Source of the DNA: Paraburkholderia hayleyella
Lineage (GTDB): Bacteria > Pseudomonadota > Gammaproteobacteria > Burkholderiales > Burkholderiaceae
Length of the DNA: 64,000 bases
Assembly: GCF_009455685.1 (NCBI RefSeq)
Contig: NZ_QPES01000001.1
Location: 1,054,001 to 1,118,000 of the forward strand
Reading direction: 5' to 3'
Shown here piece after piece: positions 63,154 through 64,000 of the stretch. The stretch's first letter is position 1, and each line of letters opens with the position of its first letter. Below the pieces are notes generated by a model. The model did not search any database and was not told the origin of the DNA. It was given only the letters and a program-made list of their open reading frames with translations. Made by a program: the position numbers and the translations under genes.

Positions 63154-64000
63154 GCGAGGGGCCGTTGCAGACGCTCGATCCGCTGTGCCGCAGGCGGATG
63201 CGAATAATAGAACGCGGTATAGAGCGGGTCAGGCGTGAGGGTCGAGGCATTGTCTTCGTAGAGTTTGACGAGTGCGTTCACGAGGTCCTGGGTATCGGTT
63301 TGGGTGGCGGCGAACGCATCGGCTTCGAATTCATGCTTGCGCGAACTGAGGCTGCCAAGCGGCGTGACGAAAAACAGAAAAACCGGCGCAACAAGAAAAA
63401 ACAATACAAGCGCGAGACCGTTGTTGCCGCCGATCAACGAGGGCCGCACGCCGAGCCCTTCGTAGAACCACACGCACTGCGACAGCCAGCCGAGCAGCGC
63501 GAGCAGAACCAGACTGAGTGCGAACGTGACAGCCATCCGCTTGATGACGTGGCGCCGTTTGAAGTGCCCGAGTTCATGGGCTAAAACGGCTTCGATCTCG
63601 GAGCCGTTTAGGCGGGCGAGCAGGGTATCGAAAAAGACAATGCGCCGCGCGGCGCCAAAGCCCGTGAAATACGCATTGCCGTGCGCCGAGCGGCGGCTGC
63701 CATCCATGACAAAGAGCCCCTTGGCGGCAAAACCGCAGCGCTGCATGAGCGCTTCGATACGGCTTTTCAGCGCGTCGTCCTGGAGGGGTTCGAACTTGTT
63801 GAAGAGTGGCGCGATGAGTGTGGGGTAGAGCACCAGCACGAGCATCTGGAACGCGACCCAGACCACCCATGTCCATAGCCACCACAGGCTGCCTGCCTGA
63901 TTCATGAGCCAGAGCACCGCGAACAGCAGCGGCAGTCCGAGTGCCACGCCTAGCATCAGGCCTTTCACGCGATCGGCGCAGAAAATGCCACGACTCATCC
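63150..64000 (-). CDS. M48 family (Ste24-like) membrane metalloprotease, C-terminal part
   Basis: About 283 residues are visible and the frame remains open to the right edge; Ste24-type proteins are about 415, so the N-terminal third is outside. Zinc motif HELGHFKRRH, third ligand region KHEFEADAFA, conserved GNAYFTGFGAARRIVFFDTLL, four hydrophobic segments. Acts on membrane proteins or prenylated substrates in eukaryotes; bacterial substrate unknown. Coupled with rsgA. Confidence 0.9.
   Translation of the reverse strand, partial: MSRGIFCADRVKGLMLGVALGLPLLFAVLWLMNQAGSLWWLWTWVVWVAFQMLVLVLYPTLIAPLFNKFEPLQDDALKSRIEALMQRCGFAAKGLFVMDGSRRSAHGNAYFTGFGAARRIVFFDTLLARLNGSEIEAVLAHELGHFKRRHVIKRMAVTFALSLVLLALLGWLSQCVWFYEGLGVRPSLIGGNNGLALVLFFLVAPVFLFFVTPLGSLSSRKHEFEADAFAATQTDTQDLVNALVKLYEDNASTLTPDPLYTAFYYSHPPAAQRIERLQRPLA

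Overview
The window is a GC-rich chromosomal segment of a betaproteobacterium, almost certainly Burkholderia sensu lato (Burkholderia/Paraburkholderia or a close relative). The support is gene order: ompA-ubiG-gph, gyrA-serC-pheA-hisC-tyrA-aroA-cmk-rpsA-ihfB-lapA-lapB-ugd-hldE1-hldD-cysM and rpsP-rimM-trmD-rplS, plus the beta-type tmRNA. No rRNA, tRNA, insertion sequence, prophage or CRISPR array was recognised; the only structural RNA gene found is tmRNA.

Layout. 1-7150: the end of a flavin aromatic hydroxylase, then a soluble NAD-linked molybdenum formate dehydrogenase operon (fdsGBAD, minus strand) with a divergent ModE-like regulator. 7150-11800: a small secreted protein and a three-gene glycosylation cassette (GT2, GtrA, large GT-C) of the gtr serotype-conversion type, whose GT-C gene is cut by an in-frame amber codon. 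12200-19100: an accessory catabolic island with flavin monooxygenase, RidA-like protein, DUF1028 protein, M20 deacylase, LysR regulator and an NCS1 permease carrying a one-base frameshift. 19200-46200: core genes: tmRNA, gph, ubiG, ompA, gyrA with a 16-copy hexanucleotide repeat, aromatic amino acid, serine and histidine biosynthesis, rpsA, ihfB, and envelope genes lapAB, ugd, hldE1 and hldD. A small stress island (GNAT, azoreductase, AhpD-like, MocR regulator) interrupts this run; cysM and mltB follow. 46300-64000: HDAC-like deacetylase, metNIQ, etfBA with an acyl-CoA dehydrogenase, dadA with a divergent Lrp regulator, a radical SAM gene behind a near-consensus LexA box, a TM2-type membrane protein, the rpsP operon, a CoA-type Nudix hydrolase, a CobD/CbiB family protein, rsgA and the C-terminal part of an Ste24-like M48 protease.

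The genes form several working units. fdsGBAD oxidises formate to CO2 and NADH. serC through cmk feeds chorismate-derived amino acids and is followed by ribosomal and nucleoid genes. lapAB, ugd, hldE1 and hldD control and build lipopolysaccharide. metNIQ imports methionine. etfBA and the acyl-CoA dehydrogenase pass electrons to the quinone pool.

The least explained parts are the 12.2-19.1 kb island, which resembles the Rut pyrimidine pathway in logic but not in enzymes; the interrupted glycosyltransferase; the gyrA repeat; and several long perfect palindromes, one of which contains the LexA box. Product names rest on recognised motifs and gene order; no database search was run.
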